Positions 32,567-42,740 of a stretch of 64,000 nucleotides of DNA are shown here, piece after piece (position 1 is the stretch's first letter; each line of letters starts with the position of its first letter). Origin of the DNA: Acidobacteriota bacterium (lineage in GTDB: Bacteria; Acidobacteriota; Blastocatellia; Pyrinomonadales; Pyrinomonadaceae); contig JAHBSM010000003.1 of assembly GCA_019639115.1 (NCBI GenBank), positions 124,001 to 188,000 of the forward strand. The letters are read 5' to 3'. The notes below the pieces were generated by a model that worked only from the letters and a program-made list of their open reading frames with translations, had not been told where the DNA came from and ran no database searches. The translations under genes were made by a program, and so were the position numbers.

Positions 32567-34093
32567 ATGAAGAGCACTCCGCTTCTTTTCCTCAATGTAA
32601 TTATCATCGCAACGTGCGGCCTGATATACGAGCTGCTGGCCGCGACCGTCTCGTCCTATGTGCTCGGGGATTCTGTCACGCAGTTCTCGCTGATCATCGG
32701 CGTGTATCTGTTTGCCATGGGTGTCGGCTCGTACCTGAGCCGGTTCATCGAGACCGGGCTCGCCGAGCGGTTCGTTGATATCGAGCTGGCGGTTGCCGTT
32801 CTCGGCGGCGTGTCGGCTCCGCTCCTGTTCCTGAGCTTTGCCTACATATCGTATTTCGGGATAGTTCTCTATACGACGGTGTTCCTCGTTGGCGTGCTGG
32901 TCGGGCTCGAGATACCGCTCCTGATGCGGATACTCAAGGACAAGCTCGATTTCAAGGAGCTTGTATCGCGCGTCCTGGCGCTTGATTACATCGGCGCTTT
33001 AGTCGCATCTATGATGTTCCCGCTGTTTCTGGTCCCGCGTCTGGGACTCGTGCGGACGTCGCTGGTATTCGGCATACTGAACGCCCTGGTCGGCATCTGG
33101 GCAACGTGGCTGCTGGAACCGCTGATCGCGAGGAACAAACTAACGGCCCTTCGCGTCAAAGGCTTTGTCGTCATCGTACTGCTGGCGATAGGACTGATAA
33201 AAGCCGACAGCCTGACGACGCTTGCTGAGGACGGCTTGTTCGTTGACAACATAATCTTCGCCCGCAGCTCGCAGTATCAGCGTATCGTCGTCACAAAGGG
33301 CAAGCTCGGCTATTCGCTCTTTCTCAACGGCAATCTCCAGTTCAATTCGTTCGACGAATATCGCTATCACGAGGCGCTTGTACATCCGGCATTCGCTGCA
33401 TTCGAGGGCACGCCGCGACGCGTGCTCGTACTCGGCGGCGGCGACGGGCTTGCGGTCCGCGAGATACTAAAGTATCCGTCGGTCGAGTTCGTCCAGCTTG
33501 TCGATCTCGACCCCGAGATGACCCGCATTGCATACACCGTCCCTGCTCTAGGCGAGCTCAATCATCGATCGTTCGACGACCCGCGTGTACATGTTACCAA
33601 TGCCGACGCTTTTGTTTGGCTCGACAAAGAGCGGCCCGAGCCGTTCGATATAGCGATCGTTGATTTCCCCGACCCTAACAATTTCGCCCTCGGCAAGCTC
33701 TATACGACACGATTCTATAATTTGCTCAAGAACGTTCTCTCGCCGTCGTCTGCTGTCGTGATCCAGACCACTTCGCCGCTGATCGCGAGGCGATCTTTCT
33801 GGTGTGTGATGAGGACGCTCGAGGCTGCGGGCTTCACGGTCCGGCCGTATCAGACGACCGTCCCGAGCTTTGGGATTTGGGGATACGCACTTGCGCGGCT
33901 TGAGCCTTTTGACCCGCCGCGACATCCGCCGCAGGGCGTTGAGCTTCGGTTCCTCAACGATCAGACGTTCGCCTCTTTGTTCGAGTTTCCGGCCGATACG
34001 ACCCAGCCCGACGGCGAGATAGAGGTGAACCGGCTCGACAATCAGGCATTGGTGCGCTACTACGAATCGGAATGGCGCCGGTTTGAACAATAA
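32567..34093 (+). CDS. Membrane-anchored spermidine-synthase-like aminopropyltransferase
   Basis: 508 residues. The first about 205 residues hold six or seven membrane helices (LFLNVIIIATCGLIYELLAA first). About 235-430 are a SpeE domain: LNGNLQFNSFDEYRYHEALVHP (substrate and donor pocket), VLVLGGGDGLAVREI (donor binding), VDLDPE, and IVDFPDPNNFALGKLYT with the catalytic Asp region. All key residues appear intact, so it should move an aminopropyl group from decarboxylated S-adenosylmethionine, made by SpeD, to an amine acceptor at the membrane. The acceptor is unknown and may not be free putrescine. The short C-terminal tail (about 430-508) is specific to this subgroup. Starts 91 bp after DUF350. 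Confidence 0.88.
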   Translation: MKSTPLLFLNVIIIATCGLIYELLAATVSSYVLGDSVTQFSLIIGVYLFAMGVGSYLSRFIETGLAERFVDIELAVAVLGGVSAPLLFLSFAYISYFGIVLYTTVFLVGVLVGLEIPLLMRILKDKLDFKELVSRVLALDYIGALVASMMFPLFLVPRLGLVRTSLVFGILNALVGIWATWLLEPLIARNKLTALRVKGFVVIVLLAIGLIKADSLTTLAEDGLFVDNIIFARSSQYQRIVVTKGKLGYSLFLNGNLQFNSFDEYRYHEALVHPAFAAFEGTPRRVLVLGGGDGLAVREILKYPSVEFVQLVDLDPEMTRIAYTVPALGELNHRSFDDPRVHVTNADAFVWLDKERPEPFDIAIVDFPDPNNFALGKLYTTRFYNLLKNVLSPSSAVVIQTTSPLIARRSFWCVMRTLEAAGFTVRPYQTTVPSFGIWGYALARLEPFDPPRHPPQGVELRFLNDQTFASLFEFPADTTQPDGEIEVNRLDNQALVRYYESEWRRFEQ

Positions 34094-34099
34094 ACATCG

Positions 34100-35689
34100 A
34101 TGAGGATCACGCGACGCGAGCTTTTGGCGATGTTTCTCGGTGTGCCGTTCGCGGCCGCAGCCTGCCGCGAACGTGAGCGTCCATTCCCCGATGGCGAGAT
34201 CGTCGGCCAATCGGCCGCTTTGGGGCACATCCTGCGCGAAGGCCGTTCGTTCGAGGTCGCCTCTGATAATTGGGAGACGGCCAAGGTCGTCATCGTAGGC
34301 GGCGGCATAGCCGGGCTCAGCTCCGCATGGCAGCTCAAACGCCGCGGCGTTGAGGATGTGCGGCTGCTCGAACTCGAACGTCAGGTTGGCGGCACTTCAC
34401 AAAGCTCAAACGGCGAACCAGTTGCGTATCCGTGGGGAGCGCATTATCTGCCGGTTCCGTTCCGCGAGAATACCGATCTGATCGAACTGCTTGACGAGAT
34501 GTCGCTTGTCGAGGGACGCGATGCGCAGGGTGAACTCATCGTCAAGGAACAGTATCTTTGCCGCGAACCGGAGGAACGCGTCTTTTACAAAGGCCGCTGG
34601 TACGAAGGCCTGTATCTCCGTGCGGGCGCAGGCGACGAGGACCTGAGGCAATTCGCTGAGTTTCAGAGGATCATTGACGGTTGGGTCAATTGGCGAGATG
34701 CCGCGGGCCGCAGGGCGTTCGTCGTGCCGCTTGCGAATTGCTCGGCCGACGCGGAAGTCACCGCACTCGATAAGGTCTCATTCGCCGATTGGCTCCGGCA
34801 GCAGGGCTTTACATCGGAGCGGCTCTTCTGGTACTGCGACTACGCGACGCGAGATGATTACGGGCTCAAGGCCGAACAGGCGTCGGCTTGGGTCGGCCTT
34901 TTCTATTTCTGCTCCCGAGTACGTAAAAGCGGTGTCGAATCGCAGCCTTTCATCACGTGTCCCGAGGGCAACGGCCAATTCGTCGAGCATTTTCGCTCGA
35001 AGGCCGGAGACCGGATCCGAGCATCTCAGACGGTCGTCTCGATCATACCTACGGCTGCGGGTGCGGACGTGATATGTCTCGACGACGGCGTGGCCCGAGG
35101 TATCCGATGCGAACGGGTCATCTACGCGGCTCCCATGTTCACGGCTCCGTTCGTCATCCGTGGTTTCCGCGACGAAGCGCCGTTCAGCGCGGAGGAGTTT
35201 CAGCACAATGCGTGGTTCGTCGCAAATCTCCATTTGACCGACCGGCCGCGGCCGCGATTTGCCAAGGATTTTCCGCTCTCGTGGGACAACGTTATATACG
35301 AGAGCCCATCGCTAGGTTACGTCACGGCGACCCACCAGAAAGGCATCGACTACGGCCCGACCACGCTGACATATTATTATCCGATGTGCCACGAAGAGAA
35401 CGGCCGGTCAAAACTTTTCGATCACGGATGGCGCGATCTAGCCGATGTCTGTCTCACGGACCTCAGCCGCGCCCATCGCGATATCTATGAGCTGACGACG
35501 CGGATAGACATCATGCGTTGGGGCCATGCGATGATCAGCCCACGGCCCGGGTTCATCTGGAGCGGCATCCGCGAAAAAGCCGTCAAACCGTTTCGCAATA
35601 TCCATTTCGCTCATACCGACTTGAGCGGCGTCGCGCTATTCGAAGAAGCGTTCTATCATGGAACGCGTGCCGCTCGCGAAGTGATCTGA
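34100..35689 (+). CDS. Tat-exported lipoprotein FAD amine oxidase-like enzyme
   Basis: 529 residues. The N-terminus is TRRELLAMFLG, a twin-arginine signal, and AAAAC (Cys22) makes a lipobox, so the folded flavoprotein is probably exported and anchored outside the inner membrane. VVIVGGGIAGLSSAWQLKRRG is the FAD motif, followed by ELERQVGGTSQS; the C-terminus has IHFAHTDLSGVALFEEAFYHG, where the flavin is completed. This fits the flavin amine oxidase/protoporphyrinogen oxidase fold. In an operon with SpeD and SpeE it could oxidise an amine of the product. The start is 6 bp after the SpeE stop; its stop overlaps the next ATG. Confidence 0.82.
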   Translation: MRITRRELLAMFLGVPFAAAACRERERPFPDGEIVGQSAALGHILREGRSFEVASDNWETAKVVIVGGGIAGLSSAWQLKRRGVEDVRLLELERQVGGTSQSSNGEPVAYPWGAHYLPVPFRENTDLIELLDEMSLVEGRDAQGELIVKEQYLCREPEERVFYKGRWYEGLYLRAGAGDEDLRQFAEFQRIIDGWVNWRDAAGRRAFVVPLANCSADAEVTALDKVSFADWLRQQGFTSERLFWYCDYATRDDYGLKAEQASAWVGLFYFCSRVRKSGVESQPFITCPEGNGQFVEHFRSKAGDRIRASQTVVSIIPTAAGADVICLDDGVARGIRCERVIYAAPMFTAPFVIRGFRDEAPFSAEEFQHNAWFVANLHLTDRPRPRFAKDFPLSWDNVIYESPSLGYVTATHQKGIDYGPTTLTYYYPMCHEENGRSKLFDHGWRDLADVCLTDLSRAHRDIYELTTRIDIMRWGHAMISPRPGFIWSGIREKAVKPFRNIHFAHTDLSGVALFEEAFYHGTRAAREVI

Positions 35690-36741
35690 TGGACGCAGCT
35701 TTGACCCGACCAAACTATTGGCTTTTCTCGAGGAGTGTCGATCTTTCGGTGTTCCTGGGCAGCGCCGTGGCGTCCCTATTTTTGCTGCTCCTTGGCTGGC
35801 GGCTCGGCCTGCTCGACGGCGGATCGCCTGAATGGACCTGGGTCTCGGCGGTACTGCTTATAGATGTCGCTCACGTTTGGTCAACGAGCTTTCGCGTTTA
35901 CTTCGATATTGCGGAATTCAAACGCAGGTTCTGGCTTTACACGCTGGTGCCGATATTTGGCTACGCCGTGGGCGTCGCCCTCTACACCGAAGGCGAGTTG
36001 GTGTTTTGGCGGGCCTTGGCGATCGTAGCGGTGTTTCATTTTGTCCGGCAGCAATACGGCTGGGTCAATCTCTATCGCCGTCGTCTGGGCGAAACAAGCC
36101 GCTGGACGTGGTTCATCGACGCTTCGGCGGTCTATCTGGCCAGTATCTATCCGCTTGTATATTGGATGACGCGCTTGCCGCGTAATTTCGAATGGTTCGT
36201 CCAGAACGATTTCTTTTCGCTCCCGACGCTGGCCGATACCATCGTCTTTCCGCTATATGTGCTAGCGCTCGCGGCATATCTGGCCAAATCGGTCTATCAG
36301 TACGCGGCAGCCGGATTCTCGAATATCGGTAAGGATATAGTCGTCGCAACGACCGCCGTATGTTGGTATGTCGGCATCGTGGCGTTCAACTCGGACTACG
36401 CATTTACGGTGACCAACGTCATAATCCACGGCGTGCCTTATTTCGCCCTGATCTATTTTTACGCACGGATGCGCCGCGAGAGTGCGGGCCCTGCATATCG
36501 GATCCTATCCGCAAATTGGCTTGTGTTCTTGGCGACGCTGTGGGCGCTTGCCTATATCGAGGAATTGTTCTGGCACCGCGGCGTATGGCACGAACGCCAA
36601 TGGCTGTTCGGCCCGGATTGGGACATCGCAGCGATCAAAGCCTACGTAGTGCCTCTGCTGGCCGTGCCGCAGCTTACGCATTACGTCCTTGACGGATTCA
36701 TCTGGCGGCGAAAGAATAATCCTGATCTGCAGCTATTCTAA
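35689..36741 (+). CDS. Polytopic membrane protein with conserved histidines
   Basis: 350 residues from ATG 35689 (TGATG overlap). Eight or nine hydrophobic helices are seen. His-rich phrases lie at helix ends: AIVAVFHFVRQQYGW, NVIIHGVPYFALIYFYARMRR and PQLTHYVLDGFIWRRK, with further His in EELFWHRGVWHERQW. Such clusters are typical of membrane metal enzymes (desaturase-like or hydroxylase-like), but the spacing does not match the HxxxH/HxxHH boxes. I recognise no named family. Position between the amine oxidase and the lipoprotein, with 0-1 bp spacing, ties it to the polyamine system. It may act on a membrane-bound amine. Confidence 0.7.
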   Translation: MDAALTRPNYWLFSRSVDLSVFLGSAVASLFLLLLGWRLGLLDGGSPEWTWVSAVLLIDVAHVWSTSFRVYFDIAEFKRRFWLYTLVPIFGYAVGVALYTEGELVFWRALAIVAVFHFVRQQYGWVNLYRRRLGETSRWTWFIDASAVYLASIYPLVYWMTRLPRNFEWFVQNDFFSLPTLADTIVFPLYVLALAAYLAKSVYQYAAAGFSNIGKDIVVATTAVCWYVGIVAFNSDYAFTVTNVIIHGVPYFALIYFYARMRRESAGPAYRILSANWLVFLATLWALAYIEELFWHRGVWHERQWLFGPDWDIAAIKAYVVPLLAVPQLTHYVLDGFIWRRKNNPDLQLF

Positions 36742-37362
36742 ATGGAGCCCGCTCGAACAAATAAAGGCCAGTTCATAACGATCGGCATCGTGGCGATCCT
36801 GGCATCGGTGATATTCGCCGGATGCGGCGGCAACGCCGGCGGCGGACTGCTCGGGCCCGTGGACGAAACGCCGCAGGCAGGCTCCGTCGTCGCCGAGGCG
36901 AATCAGGACCTGATCACCATCCGCAAGCTCTATCAGGAGAACGAGAACAAACGCGAAGACATAAAGAAAGCGATGGCCGCCAACGACTCCGTGACGGCCA
37001 AAAAGCTCGCCGACGAGGTCGTGGACCTGATCAATCAGGGCTCCGCGTCGGCGCGCGACGCGATCGAAAAGATACAGCGGGCCGAGGCGATGAACATCAA
37101 CGATGACTATCGGACCTATCTTCTTTTGAAACGGCGTTCGCTGGAACTAGAGATCGAGGCTTTTGAGAATTATCGTCAGGCGGCTCGTATATTGCGCGAC
37201 AATTTCGACCCGAAAGACGCCGCCAAACGCGAACGCGTCAAAGCTGAATTCGCCACACGAAGCGACCGATACCGCGAGAAGATGGAAGAGGCACGCGACA
37301 CGAGTTCGCAGGCGAACGAAGTAGCCAAGGACGCACTTCGCAGGCAGCAAAAGGGTCAATGA
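36742..37362 (+). CDS. Helical lipoprotein, last gene of the polyamine operon
   Basis: 206 residues. Its ATG directly follows the preceding TAA. The signal peptide ends in FAGC (Cys28). The mature part is almost all charged alpha-helix (LYQENENKREDIKKAMAAND, KKLADEVVDLINQGSASA, SLELEIEAFENYRQAARIL), suggesting a coiled-coil or helical-bundle lipoprotein. No domain is recognised. It may be a periplasmic partner of the amine oxidase or a scaffold. The next gene converges 20 bp away, so the operon ends here; no strong terminator is visible. Confidence 0.75.
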   Translation: MEPARTNKGQFITIGIVAILASVIFAGCGGNAGGGLLGPVDETPQAGSVVAEANQDLITIRKLYQENENKREDIKKAMAANDSVTAKKLADEVVDLINQGSASARDAIEKIQRAEAMNINDDYRTYLLLKRRSLELEIEAFENYRQAARILRDNFDPKDAAKRERVKAEFATRSDRYREKMEEARDTSSQANEVAKDALRRQQKGQ

Positions 37363-37381
37363 ACGTTCGAACCCGCATCCG

Positions 37382-38578
<1,197 letters not shown>

Positions 38579-38623
38579 ATCGTTAGCTCGGATCATACTC
38601 TATTCTATTCTCGCCGCCGTTAT

Positions 38624-39613
38624 TTAGGCGCCGCTTTGATATCCATCGGGATTCTTCTGGTGCCAGGCCCATGCCGATGCGACGATCTCGTCAAGCGTCG
38701 CCCTTGAGGGCTGCCAGTCGAGCATCGATCGTGCCTTGTCGGCGTTTGCTACGAGCACCGCGGGGTCGCCGGGCCTTCGCGGTGACGCAGCCGCCTCTAT
38801 ATCACAGCCCGTGACTCGTCGTGCCGAATCGATCACCTCAAGCACCGAATAGCCGCTTCCATTGCCCAGATTGAACACGTCGGAGCCGGCACCGGACCTT
38901 AAGCGTTCGAGCGCCGAGATATGTGCATCGGCCAGGTCAGCTACGTGTATATAATCGCGTATCGCCGTCCCGTCCGGCGTCGGATAATCGACGCCGTAGA
39001 TCGACACATTTGCGATCTTCCCGGCGGCGGCAGCAAGCGTCAGAGGGATCAGATGTGTCTCGGGTGCGTGGTCCTCTCCGCGGAGTTCGGTGGCACCGGC
39101 TGCATTGAAATAACGCAGCGCAGTATAACGGAGCCCATACGCTGCATCGAACGAAGCCAAGATGCGCTCGACCATCAGCTTGCTCCAGCCATACGGATTG
39201 GCCGGCTGCTGCGGATGATTCTCATCGATCGGCGTGTATTGCGGCTCGCCGTAGGTCGCACAGGTGGACGAGAATATCACTCGCCTGACTCCCTGCTCGC
39301 GGAGCACGTCGAGCAGCTCGAGCGTAGCTGCCACGTTGTTTTGATAGTACTTTGCGGGGTCGGTCACCGATTCGCCGACGTATGCATATGCCGAGAAATG
39401 GATACACTCGTCGATCGAATAGGTTCGGATCAGTTCTGCCACCAGCCCGCGGTCGCCGATATCGCCTTTGTAGAACGGAACATCCGCATCTACCGCCTCA
39501 CGATGCCCATAGACGAGGTTATCGAGCACTATCGGCCTTTCGGCACGGGCGACCAAAGCATCGACCGTTACGCTGCCGATATATCCTGCCCCGCCGGTCA
39601 CTAGGATCGCCAT
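38624..39613 (-). CDS. galE: UDP-glucose 4-epimerase
   Basis: 329 residues from ATG 39613; an earlier ATG at 39631 would add six residues and overlap the upstream gene. The NAD motif [16 protein letters not shown] opens the protein. [17 protein letters not shown] contains the Ser/Thr of the catalytic triad; [12 protein letters not shown] has the Tyr-x3-Lys. [10 protein letters not shown] and [17 protein letters not shown] are the UDP-sugar contact blocks typical of GalE. The enzyme interconverts UDP-glucose and UDP-galactose for polysaccharide synthesis. It follows the CapD/FlaA1-type gene by 4 bp on the same strand and is most likely cotranscribed. Confidence 0.92.
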   Translation of the reverse strand: MAILVTGGAGYIGSVTVDALVARAERPIVLDNLVYGHREAVDADVPFYKGDIGDRGLVAELIRTYSIDECIHFSAYAYVGESVTDPAKYYQNNVAATLELLDVLREQGVRRVIFSSTCATYGEPQYTPIDENHPQQPANPYGWSKLMVERILASFDAAYGLRYTALRYFNAAGATELRGEDHAPETHLIPLTLAAAAGKIANVSIYGVDYPTPDGTAIRDYIHVADLADAHISALERLRSGAGSDVFNLGNGSGYSVLEVIDSARRVTGCDIEAAASPRRPGDPAVLVANADKARSMLDWQPSRATLDEIVASAWAWHQKNPDGYQSGA

Positions 39614-39617
39614 ATGT

Positions 39618-41585
39618 TCATTTGTCGGCAAAGCCGAGTTTCGCTCCTACTGCGGATGGCGGAGCGGCCGCATCGGACATAGCGGCCGTCGGTGCGGGCT
39701 CGACCGCGATCGAAGCCTCGGGCAGGAAATGATTGAATGTATCGCGGATCCGTTTCGCGTCGTTGGCTTCTACCGCCTTTGCGAATTCATCGATCATCTC
39801 GCTGACCTGCGAATTTGAGTAGGTCGCTATCTTACCAATGAAGATCTTCGGGTGCAGGGTTCGCATCAGGTCTTCGCCGGTTATCTCGAGCTCTTCGAAG
39901 AGCTTCTCTCCTTTGCGAATTCCCGTGAATTCGATCTCGATATCGTCATGCGGCGTCAATCCCGAGAGCCTGATCATGTCCTCGGCGAGGTCGAGTATCC
40001 GGACCGGTTCGCCCATGTCGAGTATGTAGATCTCGCCGCCGTCACCTAGCGCTCCTGCCTGCATGACGAGTTGGGCAGCCTCAGGTATTGTCATGAAATA
40101 CCTTGTCATATCAGGGTGCGTCACGGAAACAGGGCCGCCTTTCCTGATCTGTTCGCGAAATATCGGCACGACAGACCCGGCCGACCCAAGCACGTTGCCG
40201 AATCGCACGGCGGCATACTTCGTCGGATACTTTCGGTCCAGTTCCTGTATCACGATCTCTGCTATGCGTTTGGACGCACCCATGACCGAGGTCGGATTGA
40301 CGGCCTTGTCGGTCGAGATAAGTACGAATTCCTTAACGCCGAACTCACCGGAAAGCGTCCCAAGCATGCGCGTGGCAAAGATATTGTTCTTTACCGCTTC
40401 GACCGCGTTCGCCTCCATTAGCGGCACGTGCTTGTGGGCGGCGGCGTGAAAAACGACATCGGGCCTGTACTCCGCGAATATCGCACGCATACGCTGCTCG
40501 TCTCCGATATCCGCGATCAGCGGCACGTATTGCGACGCTGCGGGATCGGCGGCCAGCTCCCTTTCGATCAGGAAAAGCAGATATTCGGCCCTCTCGACCA
40601 GGATGAGCCGCCCCGGTTCGAAATTCATTATCTGACGCACGAGCTCAGAGCCTATGGAGCCGCCCGCTCCGGTCACGAGCACCACGCGGCCGGAGAGAAA
40701 CTCGCTGAGGTTATCCTTGTTCAATTCGACCGGGTCGCGTCCGAGCAGGTCCTCGATCTCGACATCGCGGATCCGGCTGACGCGGACCCGCCCGTGAGCT
40801 ATCTCGTTTAGGCTCGGAACGATCTGGGCCTTGACCGGGATCGAGGAGCAGATGTCCATTATCCGGCGTATCTCTTTGCCCTGGGCCTGATCGATCGCGA
40901 GAACTACTTCTTCGATCTTCAGCTCTTTAACAAGCTTCGGCAGCCGCTCGGTCGTCCCCAGCACCTTGACCCGATTCACGCTGCCGCCGACCTTTCGTGC
41001 TTCGTCATCTACGAATCCGAGTATTTCGAGCTCAGCGTCCGCTCGGCCCGACATCTCTTTGACAAGGCTCGAACCCATCCGTCCGGCGCCAACGATCAGG
41101 GCCGGTTTACGGCGGACCTTGCGGCGCACCACGCCCGTCGCATTCTTATCGTTTATCTCATAGACAAATCGGCGGAGTATCCGCAGGGCCAGCAGCCCGC
41201 CGAACGCCATCATCGAGTCGATCAGGATCACCGAGACCGGCACCTGCCAGACCGCAGTATTCGAGTAACTAAGCAGGAAGCGGAAACCAAGCAGGATCAT
41301 GAGAGACACGAGAGCCGCCTTGACGAATACTTTGATGTCCTCGATGCTCACATATCGCCAGATCAATGAGTTGGCCCCGACGGCGAAAAGCGCCAGCATC
41401 TGCACAAGCACGACGAACGGCAACTGCGTCAAGATCGTTTCGTAATAGAATCCCGCGACCTGGACGTTTACTGCCGGCAGATACGAGACGACGAACGCGA
41501 GCGACAGGATAAATACGTCGGCCAGGAACTGGAGCGGCCGGCGAAAGTACCAATATCGTTCGTCTGATGTAGAATTATCGACCAT
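39618..41585 (-). CDS. CapD/FlaA1/WbpM-family nucleotide-sugar dehydratase/epimerase, membrane-bound
   Basis: 655 residues from ATG 41585; alternative starts at 41636 and 41669 would add up to 28 residues, and none has a clear ribosome site. Four or five N-terminal helices (residues about 12-140; [17 protein letters not shown]) are followed by a nucleotide-binding domain ([15 protein letters not shown]) and the catalytic SDR domain with [35 protein letters not shown] and [16 protein letters not shown]. Such proteins act on UDP-GlcNAc as 4,6-dehydratases or epimerases for surface glycans. The sequence TTGACA at 41645-41650 on the minus strand may be its -35. Opposite to the Wza-like gene and same strand as galE. 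Confidence 0.9.
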   Translation of the reverse strand: MVDNSTSDERYWYFRRPLQFLADVFILSLAFVVSYLPAVNVQVAGFYYETILTQLPFVVLVQMLALFAVGANSLIWRYVSIEDIKVFVKAALVSLMILLGFRFLLSYSNTAVWQVPVSVILIDSMMAFGGLLALRILRRFVYEINDKNATGVVRRKVRRKPALIVGAGRMGSSLVKEMSGRADAELEILGFVDDEARKVGGSVNRVKVLGTTERLPKLVKELKIEEVVLAIDQAQGKEIRRIMDICSSIPVKAQIVPSLNEIAHGRVRVSRIRDVEIEDLLGRDPVELNKDNLSEFLSGRVVLVTGAGGSIGSELVRQIMNFEPGRLILVERAEYLLFLIERELAADPAASQYVPLIADIGDEQRMRAIFAEYRPDVVFHAAAHKHVPLMEANAVEAVKNNIFATRMLGTLSGEFGVKEFVLISTDKAVNPTSVMGASKRIAEIVIQELDRKYPTKYAAVRFGNVLGSAGSVVPIFREQIRKGGPVSVTHPDMTRYFMTIPEAAQLVMQAGALGDGGEIYILDMGEPVRILDLAEDMIRLSGLTPHDDIEIEFTGIRKGEKLFEELEITGEDLMRTLHPKIFIGKIATYSNSQVSEMIDEFAKAVEANDAKRIRDTFNHFLPEASIAVEPAPTAAMSDAAAPPSAVGAKLGFADK

Positions 41586-41753
41586 TTGACGGGCAACTAT
41601 TGCGGAGAAAGCATATTCTGAAGTTACCGCGTGCATTCTGCAAGTGTCAACGTGAATTTTAGGCGGCATATGCCGACATCAGCACAAAGGTATTGAACAC
41701 TTCGATTCGGTGGGTTAATCTCTTTTATGTTCAGGCTTTCGGGATCCGGAATT

Positions 41754-42740
41754 ATGCGCTACTTATCCGTCATTGCAATACTCTTGGCTTTTGCAGCAAT
41801 CTCGCAAGCTCAGGTCCCGTCGGCCGTGCCGCAGAACCGAGGCTACCTGATAGGGCCCGGCGACGAGGTCACGGGCAAAGTTCTCGGTGAACCGCAGTTC
41901 GATTTTGTTGCCACGATCGACGAGGACGGCAAGATCGAGGTGCCTTTTTTTGATAAACCGATCTCGGCTAAGTGCAAATCGGAACGAGAACTTCGCGCCG
42001 AGATCACGGAGCTGCTCGGCAAATACCTGCGCAATCCACAACTCAGTTTTAGGGTGACCGAACGCAAAAGCCGCCCGCCGGTGACGATCTACGGCGAGGT
42101 GCGTTCGCCGCAGCCCGTCGTGCTGATGCGGCGCGCGACGCTTATCGAGCTGCTCGGCGTCTCGGGCGGCGTGACAGAAGAAGCAGGCGGAATGGTCCAG
42201 ATATTTCGTACTCAGCCGCCGATCTGCGTCGATGCTGACGACGACGCGGTCTGGGCATCGCAATCCGGCGACAGGACGGATGTTCCGTATCGGCTCTACA
42301 GCCTCAGCAGCATTCGCTCGGGAAAAGAAGAGGCCAATCCGGTGATCTATCCAGGCGACGTCATCGTCGTCCAAAAAGCGGCTCCCGTATACGTCACGGG
42401 TGAAGTTGTCTCGCCGCAGGGCATCTATCTGAAGGAAGGCGGGCTGTCGCTGACCGAGGCCATAGCCAAGATCGGCGGCGTCCGTCGCGAAGCAAAGACG
42501 CGCGATATCAAGATCTATCGTTTGAAGGCAGGCTCAAAGGACCGCGAGATCATCACCGCGAACTATGACCTGATAAAGAAAGGCCAGCAAAAGGACATAC
42601 TCCTCGAACCCTACGACATCATCGAGGTCGATAAGGCCCGCGAGAATATAGGCGAGACCATCTTAAAGATCGTGACAGGCATGGGACGCTCGGCTATCAG
42701 CACCGTCGCTACGGGCGGAGCGAGCCGCATCCTTTACTGA
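41754..42740 (+). CDS. Wza-like polysaccharide export lipoprotein-type protein (no lipobox)
   Basis: 328 residues from ATG 41754, which gives a clean signal peptide (ending AISQAQ); 41727 is an alternative start. The polysaccharide export domain is at about 30-110 (GYLIGPGDEVTGKVLG, DEDGKIEVPFFDKPI), followed by two SLBB-like repeats (PPVTIYGEVRSPQPVVL and PVYVTGEVVSPQGIYL). Wza-family proteins form the outer-membrane export channel, but this one has no lipobox Cys. It diverges from the CapD/FlaA1 gene, matching a shared polysaccharide role. Its 3' end overlaps the stop of the fadD gene by 7 bp. Confidence 0.85.
   Translation: MRYLSVIAILLAFAAISQAQVPSAVPQNRGYLIGPGDEVTGKVLGEPQFDFVATIDEDGKIEVPFFDKPISAKCKSERELRAEITELLGKYLRNPQLSFRVTERKSRPPVTIYGEVRSPQPVVLMRRATLIELLGVSGGVTEEAGGMVQIFRTQPPICVDADDDAVWASQSGDRTDVPYRLYSLSSIRSGKEEANPVIYPGDVIVVQKAAPVYVTGEVVSPQGIYLKEGGLSLTEAIAKIGGVRREAKTRDIKIYRLKAGSKDREIITANYDLIKKGQQKDILLEPYDIIEVDKARENIGETILKIVTGMGRSAISTVATGGASRILY

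Noticed and set aside
42734..42740. 7-bp convergent overlap of the Wza-like and fadD genes
   Set aside because: Short tail-to-tail overlaps are common in compact genomes and need no special explanation.
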